Below, piece after piece: positions 29,517 to 38,242 of a DNA stretch of 64,000 nt. Position 1 is the stretch's first letter; every line of letters starts with the position of its first letter. A program made the position numbers and the translations under genes. The DNA is from Sulfuriroseicoccus oceanibius (lineage in GTDB: Bacteria; Verrucomicrobiota; Verrucomicrobiia; Verrucomicrobiales; SLCJ01). The notes beneath the pieces were generated by a model, which was not told the DNA's origin, did no database searches, and saw only the letters and a program-made list of their open reading frames with translations. The stretch covers positions 930,001-994,000 of the forward strand of contig NZ_CP066776.1 of assembly GCF_010681825.2 (NCBI RefSeq), read 5' to 3'.

Positions 29517-30858
29517 GCGGAAACCAGTCTGGATGAGTGGGAGCGTGTCGTGCGGACGCGCACTGGCGCTGTCGTTGCTTGCGTTTGCCGTGGTGGGTTG
29601 TGACAAACCATCCGACGAGGTGGCGGCGGAGGTTGAGGTGCCGTTGGCAGAGGAGTCGCCTGCGTTGTCGGCGGATTCGTTTGTGGATGATCATGCCGAG
29701 GAGGAGCCCGAGGCGGAGGATGTGTTCCAGCATGACAAGTCGGTGGTGGTTTCGATTCTGGGCTACCATCGCTTTTCCTCGAGTGCGAAGCCGACGGACA
29801 TGATGACGACGACGGCGCGTTTCCGCGAGGAGATGCAGATGCTGGCGGACTCCGGGGTGGCGGTGGTTTCGATGGAGGACTTTTTGGCGTGGAAGCGTGG
29901 TGAGATCAACATTCCCAACCCGAGCGTGGTGATCACGATCGATGACGGCTGGAAGTCGGTTTATACCGAAGCGTACCCGGTGCTGAAGGAGTTTGGGTTT
30001 CCGTTCACCACGTTCATCTACACGAACTTTTTCGGCGGGCTGGGCAAGACATTGTCGGCCGAGCAGGTGAAGGAAATGATCGCCAATGGGATGACGCTGG
30101 GCTGCCACAGCAAGAGTCACCCATACGTGAGCAAAGTGCGGGCCGAGAGGCAGAAAGGCGAGGAGGCTTACGCGAAGTTCCTTCGTGAGGAGATGGTTGA
30201 GACCGCGGATGTTTTGGAACGTGAGATCGGCGTGCGGCCGGTGGTCTATGCCTACCCGGGTGGGTACTATGCCGACGATATGTTGGAGGCCGCCAACGAG
30301 GCGGGGTATGAGGCGTTGTTTACAGTGAACCCGGCGAAGGTGGTTTTCGACACGCCGAACCATGAAATCCATCGTTATGTGGTGCATGGGGACAAACCGT
30401 ACACCTTCGACAACGCGACGACTTTTGGTGGGATCCCGCTGGGGCGTAAATCGTTGGCGGCTGCCGACGGGTCGCGGATTGAAAAGGCGGACCTGCATTT
30501 GGTGCCGGCGGACGGGGAGGTGGTGACGGATCGCCAGCCGCTGGTGAGCGCGGACTTGTCCCAGGTGGGTGACGTGGATCCCGAGTCGCTGGTGATGCGG
30601 ATTTCCGGATTTGGCAAGGTCGAGCCTCACTTTGATGCGGAGACCAAGCTGGTGACGTACAAGATGAGCCGCCGGTTGCGTGCGACCGACGTGGCGGTTT
30701 ATCTGAGCTGGAAGTTGATCGAGAGCGATCGCTACGAGCCGCCGCTGCGCTGGAGCTTCACTGTTGACCGCACTGCCAGCCTGCTCGCGGAGCAGCCGGT
30801 GGTGGATGAGGAATCCGCCCGCGATTTGACCGAGGAGCTGGACGGAACCGGGTTTTAG
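29500..30858 (+). CDS. Polysaccharide deacetylase family lipoprotein
   Basis: This protein has up to 452 residues. The N-terminus is a lipoprotein signal (L-L-A-F-A-V-V-G-C). An acidic linker precedes a NodB-type deacetylase domain. It has T-I-D-D-G-W (metal-binding Asp pair), C-H-S-K-S-H-P (metal His residues) and Y-A-Y-P-G-G-Y. These enzymes remove acyl groups from surface glycans or peptidoglycan at the envelope. A beta-rich C-terminal region of about 170 residues follows the catalytic domain. The ATG at 29500 falls within a dispersed repeat; ATG 29533 would give a shorter, equally good signal peptide, so the start is uncertain. Confidence 0.88.
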   Translation: MIEMIWRKPVWMSGSVSCGRALALSLLAFAVVGCDKPSDEVAAEVEVPLAEESPALSADSFVDDHAEEEPEAEDVFQHDKSVVVSILGYHRFSSSAKPTDMMTTTARFREEMQMLADSGVAVVSMEDFLAWKRGEINIPNPSVVITIDDGWKSVYTEAYPVLKEFGFPFTTFIYTNFFGGLGKTLSAEQVKEMIANGMTLGCHSKSHPYVSKVRAERQKGEEAYAKFLREEMVETADVLEREIGVRPVVYAYPGGYYADDMLEAANEAGYEALFTVNPAKVVFDTPNHEIHRYVVHGDKPYTFDNATTFGGIPLGRKSLAAADGSRIEKADLHLVPADGEVVTDRQPLVSADLSQVGDVDPESLVMRISGFGKVEPHFDAETKLVTYKMSRRLRATDVAVYLSWKLIESDRYEPPLRWSFTVDRTASLLAEQPVVDEESARDLTEELDGTGF

Positions 30859-30928
30859 GGCATGTTGCCCCGTGTCAGTACGGCTGGGGAAATCTCCTCA
30901 CGCTCCGTCGGTCCCAACGATTTTCACT

Positions 30929-32290
30929 ATGTTTAACCAACTTTCCGACAAACTCGAAGGCGTCTTCAAGAACCTGCGTGGCCAGGGGAAACTCTCCGAG
31001 CGCAATATCAAAGACGCGATGACCGAGGTGCGTCTCGCCTTGCTTGAGGCGGATGTCGACTACAGCGTGGCACGTGACTTCATCTCCAGTGTGCGCGATG
31101 AGGCGATGGGTGAGAAGGTGCTCAAGAGCGTGACGCCGGGGCAGCAGATTGTCAAAATCTTCCGCGACAAGTTGGCCGAGTTGCTCGGTGGCGACCAGGC
31201 TCCGCTGGAGCTCACGCCGCCAGCGCGCATTTTGATGGTCGGTTTGAACGGTGCGGGTAAGACCACGACGTCGGCCAAGCTGGCGCTGCGCTTGAAGAAA
31301 GAAGGGCGCCGTCCATTACTGGTGGCTTGTGACTTGTTCCGTCCGGCGGCGATTGACCAGCTGGAGACTCTGGCGCGTGAGATTGACGTGCCGGTTTTTA
31401 CCCCGGATCGCGATGAGAAGAACGTGATCAAAGTGGCCAAGCAGGCGCTGAAGTGGGCGGAGACGCAGAACGGAACGGTGATGATTTTCGACACCGCGGG
31501 CCGTCAGGAGATCGACGATGCGTTGATCCGCGAGCTTGAGGACTTGCAGAAGTTCCTTCAGGCCAAAGAAGTGCTGTTGGTAGCGGATTCGGCCACAGGT
31601 CAGCAGGCGGTGAACGTGGCCAAGCGCTTCGACGAGGCGGTGGGGATTTCCGGTATTGTCCTGACCAAGCTTGATGGTGACGCCCGTGGTGGTGCGGCAT
31701 TGAGCATGCGCTCGGTGACCGGTAAGCCGATCAAGTTCTCCGGTGTGGGTGAGAAGATTGCGGACTTTGAGGCCTTTGTGCCGGACCGCTTGGCGGACCG
31801 CATGCTGGGCATGGGCGACGTGGTGGGCCTGGTGGAAAAGGCAGCCGAAGCGGTGGACGAGAAGGACGCCATGAAGATGGCAGAGCGTCTGGCGAGCAAT
31901 CAGTTCGACTTCAATGATTTCCTGCAGCAGATGAAGTTCATGAAGAAGCTCGGGCCGATGGAGAATATCCTCGGCATGCTTCCAGGTGTGGGCAAGAAGC
32001 TCAAGGACATCAACGTGGACGACGGTAAGATGAAGCGCATCGAGGCGATCGTGTTGTCGATGACACCTTACGAGCGCTCACGTCCTGAGATCATCAATGC
32101 CAAGCGTCGCAAGCGCATTGCCGCAGGTAGCGGAACGAACCTGACGCAGGTCAATCAGTTGCTGAAGCAGTTCTCCATGATGCGCAAGATGATGAAGAAC
32201 AAAGGCAAGATGAAGGGCATGATGAAGCAGATGGGAATGGGCGGCGGTGGATTCCCCGGCCTGCCAGGTGGCGGAAAACTTCCGTTTTAA
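30929..32290 (+). CDS. ffh: Signal recognition particle protein Ffh
   Basis: At 453 residues this has the complete NG and M domains. The N-domain occupies about 1-85. The GTPase has G1 G-L-N-G-A-G-K-T-T, G3 D-T-A-G-R, and G4 T-K-L-D-G. The M domain has the Met-rich finger loop and S-G-T-N-L-T-Q-V-N-Q-L-L-K-Q-F helix, ending in a Gly/Met-rich tail. Ffh binds 4.5S RNA and signal sequences for co-translational targeting. ATG 30929 matches the canonical M-F-x-x-L-S-D-K-L start. rpsP lies 150 bp downstream on the same strand, as in many bacteria. No 4.5S RNA gene was seen in this window. Confidence 0.97.
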   Translation: MFNQLSDKLEGVFKNLRGQGKLSERNIKDAMTEVRLALLEADVDYSVARDFISSVRDEAMGEKVLKSVTPGQQIVKIFRDKLAELLGGDQAPLELTPPARILMVGLNGAGKTTTSAKLALRLKKEGRRPLLVACDLFRPAAIDQLETLAREIDVPVFTPDRDEKNVIKVAKQALKWAETQNGTVMIFDTAGRQEIDDALIRELEDLQKFLQAKEVLLVADSATGQQAVNVAKRFDEAVGISGIVLTKLDGDARGGAALSMRSVTGKPIKFSGVGEKIADFEAFVPDRLADRMLGMGDVVGLVEKAAEAVDEKDAMKMAERLASNQFDFNDFLQQMKFMKKLGPMENILGMLPGVGKKLKDINVDDGKMKRIEAIVLSMTPYERSRPEIINAKRRKRIAAGSGTNLTQVNQLLKQFSMMRKMMKNKGKMKGMMKQMGMGGGGFPGLPGGGKLPF

Positions 32291-32332
32291 TCCCTTGAGT
32301 ACGAGAACCATGCGATCCGTGTGAATTTCTGC

Positions 32333-32362
32333 TTGGCAAAGTGCGAAATGAGGGCATATTCA
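32333..32362 (+). promoter_or_regulatory. Possible sigma-70-type promoter for rpsP
   Basis: TTGGCA at 32333-32338 and TATTCA at 32357-32362, with an 18-nt spacer, lie about 80 bp before the rpsP start in an otherwise unassigned 150-bp spacer. The -10 element is weak, so this is tentative. Confidence 0.25.
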
Positions 32363-32442
32363 GCTCCCTCGATTCGCTCGGCGCTCGAATGGATCGATCG
32401 AACCAACCTTAAACTACCTCACCGAGGAACTTACAAAATTTT

Positions 32443-32700
32443 ATGGCAGTAGCACTCAGACTCCGCCGCGAAGGTAACCGTAACCGCGCATACTACAAGA
32501 TCGTGGCAACCGACAGCCGCGCACGCCGCGACGGCAATTTCATCGAGCAGATCGGCACCTACGATCCGCATCAGGAAGGCAAGAACTTCACCATCGACCT
32601 TGAGAAGGTCGACAAGTGGGTGGGCAACGGCGCGCAGCCAAGCGACCGCGTCAAGAACATCATCAAGCACGCTCGTAAAGAGCAGGGCGCAGAGGCCTAA
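32443..32700 (+). CDS. rpsP: 30S ribosomal protein S16
   Basis: At 85 residues this is standard for bS16. It has the conserved N-terminus [20 protein letters not shown] and [10 protein letters not shown]16 binds 16S rRNA early in 30S assembly. It follows ffh on the same strand; the usual rimM-trmD-rplS partners are not present downstream. A strong terminator follows. Confidence 0.98.
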   Translation: MAVALRLRREGNRNRAYYKIVATDSRARRDGNFIEQIGTYDPHQEGKNFTIDLEKVDKWVGNGAQPSDRVKNIIKHARKEQGAEA

Positions 32701-32760
32701 GGTCCTCTGATCGATCTTTCGGTCTCGTGCCGATCGATAGCGCCGACAGAATCATTTATG

Positions 32761-32797
32761 AACCGCCGATCCTTTCGAGGGTCGGCGGTTTTTTTGT
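32761..32797 (+). terminator. Rho-independent terminator after rpsP
   Basis: AACCGCCGATCC pairs with GGGTCGGCGGTT across a short loop (TTTCGA), followed by a run of Ts. An extra palindrome, GATCGAT...ATCGATAG, lies just upstream (about 32708-32740). Confidence 0.9.
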
Positions 32798-32852
32798 TCC
32801 TGTGCCGGCGGGGATCTGTGTCAGATCGGCTGTCGATGAGAGAAGTGCCGCG

Positions 32853-34166
32853 CTACGGATCGCGGCGCTGGATGAGGAGCGGCGCCATGGCGATGGCCCA
32901 GACAGTGGTAGCCGCGGCCCAGACGAGAGCGGAGTAGAGGTAGTGCGCCGTTTTGACCTGCGGCGTGAAATCGGCAGTGACCCGCAGCACCATGGCGATG
33001 AGGATGAGCCCAAAGACAACGCACAGGGGGATGAGCCATTGGCCCATGGCTTTGGTGCGGCCGGCGTGGCCGTAGAGCACACGGGTGCCGACGACGAGTG
33101 CGATTAATCCTAGTCCGCCGATGTAGAGGATGTGGTCGAGGGCGATGCGGTTGGCTTGAACCCATCCAGCGGCGAGTGCGGCGATGATCAGACAGATGAG
33201 CCCGGTGCGCAGGGCGGCGGGAAGCACACCGGTTGCTTCAGAGCGTTTCCAGAACCCGGTTTCGCTGGCGAGGTAGGCGAAGCAAGTGGCGGCGCGTAGC
33301 CATGCGCCCCAGCGGACGATGCCTTCGACCTCGAGGAAGAAGCTGAGAATGATCAACGCTGCGGCGGTGCCTGCCAATTTAGCTCGACGGGTCCATTGCT
33401 CGGTCGGGTACGGGTTGCTCGGGAAGATCTGTTTGTTGTCGGTCTTGAAAAAGCGTGGGAAGAGAAATGCGCCGATGCCGATCAGAGGGAGCAACATGAA
33501 GCCTTGGTAGAGTAGCAAGCCCGCCCACTGCTCGCGGGTCGCGTTGAATTCCAACGCGTGGCCGCTGAGAAAGAGTACGGTCCCGCTGATGCCGCACAGC
33601 ATGCCTGCGCCGACGAGTAGGAATCCTGGAGGTGGCAAATCCTTGCGCAGGGCGGCGCGGGTGCCGGCGCTGATCATGAAAGTGACCAAAGCGATGAGGA
33701 AGAACGCGTCGCCGGCGACGGTGCGGTTGGCGAGGTGAAACCCAGAGGAGGCGAGGTATGCGGTGGCGAACGTGGCGAGCTCGCCGAAGAAGAAGCGGTG
33801 GGTGTTGAGTACTTTTGGGATGGCGGTACCGAGGAATCCAAAGGCGAAGCCGCCGATGAACCCTTGGATCATGAGCCGGGCGTGGCTGGTTTTTGGCTGG
33901 TAGTCGATCCAGTGCTGGTAGAAGGCAGGCCATAGCAGCACGGCGGCGATCCCGATCAAGACAGCGAGCGGGAAAAACCAGCGGTAGGGCTCGGCGAGGA
34001 GCAGCTCGCGGAAGGGGGCTTGCGCCAAACGGGCGCGGCGTGCGGCGCAGCGTCCACCGCGTGAGGAGGCGGTGGGCTGCGGGGCGGATGACAAGTTGGG
34101 ATCAGAGGTGGCCGGACGGTCCATCGTTGTTGAGTATCGCGGCGTGATCGTGCGATCGATGGGCAA
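32853..34166 (-). CDS. nnrS: NnrS family protein
   Basis: This 437-residue integral membrane protein has about 12 predicted helices. The NnrS signatures are P-Y-R-W-F-F-P near the N-terminus, H-A-R-L-M-I-Q-G-F-I-G-G-F-A-F-G-F-L-G-T-A, then S-G-H-A-L-E-F and D-H-I-L-Y-I-G-G near the C-terminus. NnrS is a haem/copper membrane protein tied to nitric-oxide tolerance and expressed in nitrate-respiring bacteria. The N-terminal ~40 residues before the first helix are Arg/Ser-rich; ATG 34124 is an alternative start that trims 14 of them. It is divergent from yecH. No denitrification gene appears in the window. Confidence 0.9.
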   Translation of the reverse strand: MPIDRTITPRYSTTMDRPATSDPNLSSAPQPTASSRGGRCAARRARLAQAPFRELLLAEPYRWFFPLAVLIGIAAVLLWPAFYQHWIDYQPKTSHARLMIQGFIGGFAFGFLGTAIPKVLNTHRFFFGELATFATAYLASSGFHLANRTVAGDAFFLIALVTFMISAGTRAALRKDLPPPGFLLVGAGMLCGISGTVLFLSGHALEFNATREQWAGLLLYQGFMLLPLIGIGAFLFPRFFKTDNKQIFPSNPYPTEQWTRRAKLAGTAAALIILSFFLEVEGIVRWGAWLRAATCFAYLASETGFWKRSEATGVLPAALRTGLICLIIAALAAGWVQANRIALDHILYIGGLGLIALVVGTRVLYGHAGRTKAMGQWLIPLCVVFGLILIAMVLRVTADFTPQVKTAHYLYSALVWAAATTVWAIAMAPLLIQRRDP

Positions 34167-34309
34167 TTGTGCGGATTCGACGGGATTGGCTCGCGTTGCT
34201 TCGAATCCTCACCAACGCAGCCGTCCGGATGGATTGTGGATTGGAAACCGACGTATTATCCCGCTGCGCTGGAACCCATTCCGGGTCGGTGCAATCTGAG
34301 TTCTCTCTT

Positions 34310-34570
34310 ATGAATACAAATACCCAGCCGCTGGCCGAGCGCCACGGACACGATGTGATTGCCATGATGCTCGAAGGCGGCAAGACCTACAGCCGCGAGT
34401 CATTGAAGAAGGAAATCATCGAGACCTTCGGCATTACCACCACGTTCTACACCTGCTCGACGAGCGGCATGACGCCGGACCAGTTGATCGACTTCTTGGC
34501 GGCGCGTGGCAAGTTTGAAGGCACCGAGGATGCCTTCCGCTTTGACCCTGCCAAGCAGTGCAAACACTAG
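34310..34570 (+). CDS. yecH: YecH family metal-binding protein (DUF2492)
   Basis: This 86-residue protein matches the YecH pattern along its length: R-H-G-H-D-V-I-A-M-M-L-E-G-G near the N-terminus, F-Y-T-C-S-T-S-G-M-T-x-D-x-L-x-x-F-L in the middle, and a final Q-C-K-H. The conserved His and Cys residues (H-G-H, T-C-S, C-K-H) are the likely metal ligands. Its function is not established; enterobacterial yecH is associated with anaerobic regulation. Its divergence from nnrS suggests joint control under low oxygen, but I found no FNR box in the 140-bp spacer. Confidence 0.9.
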   Translation: MNTNTQPLAERHGHDVIAMMLEGGKTYSRESLKKEIIETFGITTTFYTCSTSGMTPDQLIDFLAARGKFEGTEDAFRFDPAKQCKH

Positions 34571-34605
34571 GTTTGCTGGTGGTAGGCGCGTCACGCGACG
34601 ATGAG

Positions 34606-34665
34606 ACGTCCTATCAGGACGATCTGAGTCGATGCAATGGCTGATCCTGGGACTTTGTCCCAGGC
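34606..34665. repeat. Two triloop hairpins adjoining family A copy 3
   Basis: CGTCCT-ATC-AGGACG (34607-34621) and CCTGGGAC-TTT-GTCCCAGG (34646-34664) are perfect stem-loops with three-base loops. They resemble the hairpins of the compound repeats and of the 27.7-27.9 kb cluster. The stretch 34571-35134 holds these, two family A copies and an extra palindrome CCAGCGGATTCATCCGCTGG (34815-34834), and no gene. Confidence 0.7.
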
Positions 34666-34669
34666 TGGG

Positions 34670-34761
34670 GAAACCGTCCCTCCGAGACGCCTCATTCACG
34701 CGCTCACCTCCGGAGGTTGAAACCTCCGGCTAACCGGTAACCTGTCGCTTCGCGACGAATT
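34670..34761 (+). repeat. Compound hairpin repeat, family A, copy 3
   Basis: The elements in order are CGTCCC-TCC-GAGACG (34675-34689), CCGGAGGTT-GA-AACCTCCGG (34710-34729), CTAACCGGTAACCT, and GTCGC-TTC-GCGAC (34744-34756), then GAATTCGATG. Copies 3 and 4 are direct repeats about 228 bp apart. Confidence 0.88.
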
Positions 34762-34896
34762 CGATGGGTTGGGGGAATCCTACCAAAATCGCGGAGCGAT
34801 GACTTACCGGTTAGCCAGCGGATTCATCCGCTGGTCCAGTCGCTCCAATCAACTCGCGCCGGAGGTGCGGTTTACTTCGTTGAGCTCATGCCTCAT

Positions 34897-34995
34897 GTAA
34901 GCCGTCCCTACGGGACGCCTTATTCACGCACTCATATCCGGAGGTTGAAACCTCCTACTAACCGGTAACCTGTCGCTTTGCGACGAATTCGATGA
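34897..34995 (+). repeat. Compound hairpin repeat, family A, copy 4
   Basis: The elements are CGTCCC-TAC-GGGACG (34903-34917), GGAGGTT-GA-AACCTCC (34940-34955), CTAACCGGTAACCT, GTCGC-TTT-GCGAC (34972-34984), and GAATTCGATGA. The sequence just downstream (TTAAAGTCGTCGTTGC, near 35010) also matches the tail of copy 5 at 39 kb, so the true unit may be longer. Confidence 0.88.
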
Positions 34996-35134
34996 CACGG
35001 GGGCTTCCGATTAAAGTCGTCGTTGCTGATGTGTTCCGGGAGCCTAATGCTCATGGGTCGTGCCTGATTTGGAGCTCTCTTGTTGTTAGTTGTCCGTCTA
35101 TCTCGTCTGGCTCAAGCAGGGGGATAGCCTTTGA

Positions 35135-35800
35135 TTACGGATGCGGTGAGTGCCTGATCGTCTCGGATGTCACGCGGTGGCATCCGGGATGTGGGTTCTT
35201 GGCGTGTGCGATCATGCAGGCGGCCAGTGTGGCAACCGGTACCGGCTGGATGCGCCGAACCGTAGCGAAGGGAAGCCAGCTGATCGCGGCGAGGGCAATG
35301 TAGCCAAGCCGCTCGCCGAGGCGGAACTCATCGCGCTGCGGTGCGTGGAGGAGTGACGGTTGGTAGATCGTGAGCGACGGTAGGTCGAGTGCTTCCAGGT
35401 TGTGTTCGGTTTCCCCTTTGGTGCGGAGGTAGAAGTTGCGGGGTGCGGTGGTAGCTCCGAGCGAGCTGATGACGTGTAACTGCGGGCAGTGTCGGGCTTT
35501 GGTCCACTCGCCGACGGCGACAACCAGATTGTGGTCGATGGCGGTGAAGGCTGGCTTGCTGCCAGCTTTGGCGATGGTGGTTCCGAGTGCGCAGAAGACG
35601 GCGTCGAGATGGGGCAGGTCTGGGAAATGCTCAGGAGCCATGGTGGGCACGACGTGCTCGATCACACGGTTGGGACGGTCTTCCGCAGGGAGGGGGCGTC
35701 GGACGATGGCGTGAACGGTCAGACCCTCTCCAGCTGCCAGTTGGCGTACCAGCTCGCGGCCGGTTGCGCCGGTGGCACCAAAAACCGCGACCTCCTTCAT
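35135..35800 (-). CDS. NAD(P)H-binding atypical short-chain dehydrogenase/reductase
   Basis: This 221-residue protein opens with the nucleotide-binding motif V-F-G-A-T-G-A-T-G (residues 6-14). C-A-L-G-T-T and H-V-I-S-S-L-G-A follow in the order seen in HTATIP2/TIP30-like atypical SDRs (NAD(P)H-binding, Pfam NAD_binding_10 type). The Y-x-R-x-K-G-E-x-E motif (Y-L-R-T-K-G-E-T-E) supplies the usual catalytic Tyr/Lys pair. Substrate unknown. Its ATG overlaps the rnr stop (ATGA, 35797-35800), so it is translationally coupled to rnr. Confidence 0.88.
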   Translation of the reverse strand: MKEVAVFGATGATGRELVRQLAAGEGLTVHAIVRRPLPAEDRPNRVIEHVVPTMAPEHFPDLPHLDAVFCALGTTIAKAGSKPAFTAIDHNLVVAVGEWTKARHCPQLHVISSLGATTAPRNFYLRTKGETEHNLEALDLPSLTIYQPSLLHAPQRDEFRLGERLGYIALAAISWLPFATVRRIQPVPVATLAACMIAHAKNPHPGCHRVTSETIRHSPHP

Positions 35801-38088
35801 GACTTCGGTTTGAGGATCTGCATCATGGCGAAGTCGATGAAGCGGCTTTCAAAGTCGACCTTCACCGGACGCACTTCCAGTTTCGTGCCGACGCGCAGTT
35901 CGTAGCGCGGGCGGCGCGAGCGCCACGTGTTGAGTTCGTTGATGAAGAAGAAATCGCCGGGGAGGAAATGCGATGGCGGCACTAGTCCTTTGATTTGTTC
36001 GTTCACCAGCTCGACAAAGACTCCGTTGCGGCGGACTTCGTTGACCACTGCGGTGAATGTACGTTCATCACCGCGGGAGATCAGGCGCTGGAAGTACTCG
36101 AGCTCCTTCAGCCGCACCGATTCGCCTTCTGCCTCGGCAGACACGCGTTCGGTGGTCGAGATGGCTTCGGCGACTTCGGCCATGCCGTCGTGGGTCGGTG
36201 TGCGGACGCTGACCTGTGGCTTGTGGCACGGTAGTTTGCCGAGCGCACGGTGGACGATGAGGTCGGCGTAGCGGCGGATCGGGCTGGTGAAATGGGTGTA
36301 GTTCACTTTTGCCAAACCGTAGTGGCCCATCGGGTCGGCTGCGTAAGCTGCGCGCTTCAGGCTGCGCAGGAGTCCCACTTTCAGCGCGTGTTCCTCCGGT
36401 ACCCCTCGGATCCGCTTGAGCAGTTTTTGAAGCTCGCGTCGGTTGGTCAGGTCGCCGATTTGGAAGCCGTAGTCACAGGCGGTCTGGCGGAACTCCTGGA
36501 GCTTTCCTTCGTCCGGATCGTCGTGAACGCGGAACATACCGGGTTTGCCGGATTCCTTGACCACCTTCGCCACAGCCTCATTGGCGACGAGCATGAACTC
36601 TTCGATCAACTGGTGGCTTTCGTCGTAATCGACCCGGCGTAGTTCGGTTGGCCGGCCCTTGTCGTCGAGGATGACCTTCACTTCGGGGAAGTCCATGTCG
36701 AGCGCGCCATTTTCGAAGCGCAGTCGGCGGATGCGGGCGGCGAGTCGCCACGCATCGTAGAGCATGGCTTCGACTGGATCCGTTGGTGGAGTGGCGGTGA
36801 GGTCTTTGACGACCGGGCGAATGACCTCCATCGCTTGCTCGTAGGTGTAGCGTTTCGCGCTGCGGATCACAGCCGAGGCGAAGCGGGCTTTGAGCATTTT
36901 ACCGGTGGCGGAAAAGCGCATCTCTACCAATTGGGTGAGCCGGTCTTCGTCCGGACGCAGGCTGCAGATGCCATTGCTGAGGGATTCAGGTAGCATCGGG
37001 ATCACTCGGTCCACCAGATACGTCGAGTTGCCGCGTTTGCGGGCTTCCTTGTCCAATGCCGAGCCGGGCTTCACATAGTGCGAGACGTCGGCGATGTGAA
37101 CGGCCAGCAGCCATTCGCCGTTATCGCAGGCGGTGACGCTGATGGCATCATCGAAGTCACGGGCGTCGAATGGATCGATCGTGATGACCGTGCGGTCACG
37201 CCAATCTTCGCGGTCGGTCAGGTCGTCTGCTTGAACTACCGCGTGAATGGCAGCGGCCTCAGAGAGCACGTCTTCGGGGAACTCAAGCGGTAAGCCGAAG
37301 CGGTAGATGATGCTTTGGATGTCGACGCCCTTGTCGCCGCGGCGGCCGAGCACTTTGACCAGTTTGCCCAATGGTGGGCGGTGTGGTTGGTCCCAGCGGA
37401 CGAGATCGACGACCACGGTGTCGCCGGACTTGGCCTCGGGTTCGTCTTTCGCCGGTGGAGTGAGTTCCAAGTTAAAGGGAAGGCGGGTGTCGTCCGGCTG
37501 GACGAAGCGGAACTTTCCGCGGATGCGCAGCGTGCCGACGAGTGGTTTACCCGAGCGTTCGATAATTGAGAGGACGCGGCCCTCGACGTGCATTTCATCT
37601 GGTGTGCGGAGGCGGCCTGCGTGGCGCATCCAGACTGGTGGTGGCACCTTGCGCAACGAGATCTCGACGCGGTCGCCGGGAAGAGCGGTGCCGGAGGCTC
37701 TGGGTTGGATGAAGATCCGTTCGCCTTGTTTGGCGAGTGCTGTATTGCCTGAGCTGTTGGCTTCGAGGATGACGAATGCCTTGCCGCGGCGGGTGAAGTC
37801 GAGGATGCCGCGTGCGGTGCCGGGTTGGCTGTGTGAGCCGACGCGGTAGCGGCCTTTTTTGACGCGTGTGACCTTGCCGGATTCTTCCAAGTCGCGCAGT
37901 GCGTTGCGGAATGTGGCGCGCTCTTTGGGGTCTAGCCCGAGGTGGCGGGCGATCTCCGATTTGGTCGACGGACGGTAGTCGTCCGATTCGAGGTGGCCGA
38001 TGAGTTTTTCGCGGATCTCTTCGCGTCGCGATTGACCTGCGGGTTGGTCGCGCTCGGTTGGCTTGTTTTTACGTGGTTTTCCGGTCAC
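35797..38088 (-). CDS. rnr: Ribonuclease R
   Basis: This 763-residue protein has an N-terminal helix-turn-helix, two cold-shock-type domains, the RNB catalytic domain and a C-terminal S1 domain. The RNB metal site shows as T-I-D-P-x-D-A-R-D-F-D-D-A-I-S, with four Asp residues. The C-terminal S1-type segment includes G-V-F-V-E-L-V. RNase R is a processive 3'-5' exoribonuclease that degrades structured RNA. GTG 38088 is chosen because GAGGA lies 8 nt upstream; the frame also offers GTG 38103 and TTG 38124. The long K/R-rich tail common in E. coli is absent: the protein ends soon after S1. It overlaps the downstream SDR gene. Confidence 0.95.
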   Translation of the reverse strand: MTGKPRKNKPTERDQPAGQSRREEIREKLIGHLESDDYRPSTKSEIARHLGLDPKERATFRNALRDLEESGKVTRVKKGRYRVGSHSQPGTARGILDFTRRGKAFVILEANSSGNTALAKQGERIFIQPRASGTALPGDRVEISLRKVPPPVWMRHAGRLRTPDEMHVEGRVLSIIERSGKPLVGTLRIRGKFRFVQPDDTRLPFNLELTPPAKDEPEAKSGDTVVVDLVRWDQPHRPPLGKLVKVLGRRGDKGVDIQSIIYRFGLPLEFPEDVLSEAAAIHAVVQADDLTDREDWRDRTVITIDPFDARDFDDAISVTACDNGEWLLAVHIADVSHYVKPGSALDKEARKRGNSTYLVDRVIPMLPESLSNGICSLRPDEDRLTQLVEMRFSATGKMLKARFASAVIRSAKRYTYEQAMEVIRPVVKDLTATPPTDPVEAMLYDAWRLAARIRRLRFENGALDMDFPEVKVILDDKGRPTELRRVDYDESHQLIEEFMLVANEAVAKVVKESGKPGMFRVHDDPDEGKLQEFRQTACDYGFQIGDLTNRRELQKLLKRIRGVPEEHALKVGLLRSLKRAAYAADPMGHYGLAKVNYTHFTSPIRRYADLIVHRALGKLPCHKPQVSVRTPTHDGMAEVAEAISTTERVSAEAEGESVRLKELEYFQRLISRGDERTFTAVVNEVRRNGVFVELVNEQIKGLVPPSHFLPGDFFFINELNTWRSRRPRYELRVGTKLEVRPVKVDFESRFIDFAMMQILKPKS

Positions 38089-38242
38089 AAACCGGATCCT
38101 CACACGAGAGGCGAGAATCCGCAATCATAGGATTGACCTGCTTGAGATCGTCAGGATAATCGTCTCGGATTTCGTCGGCTCAGCGGTTACCATGAAGGTT
38201 CGTCCGTTTGAGATCCGGCGAATCGTCTTTTTACCCAGAACT

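Noticed and set aside
34992-35303. Plus-strand 103-codon frame after the family A repeats
   Set aside because: It overlaps the SDR gene in antisense and begins in a repeat tail; no protein-like features.
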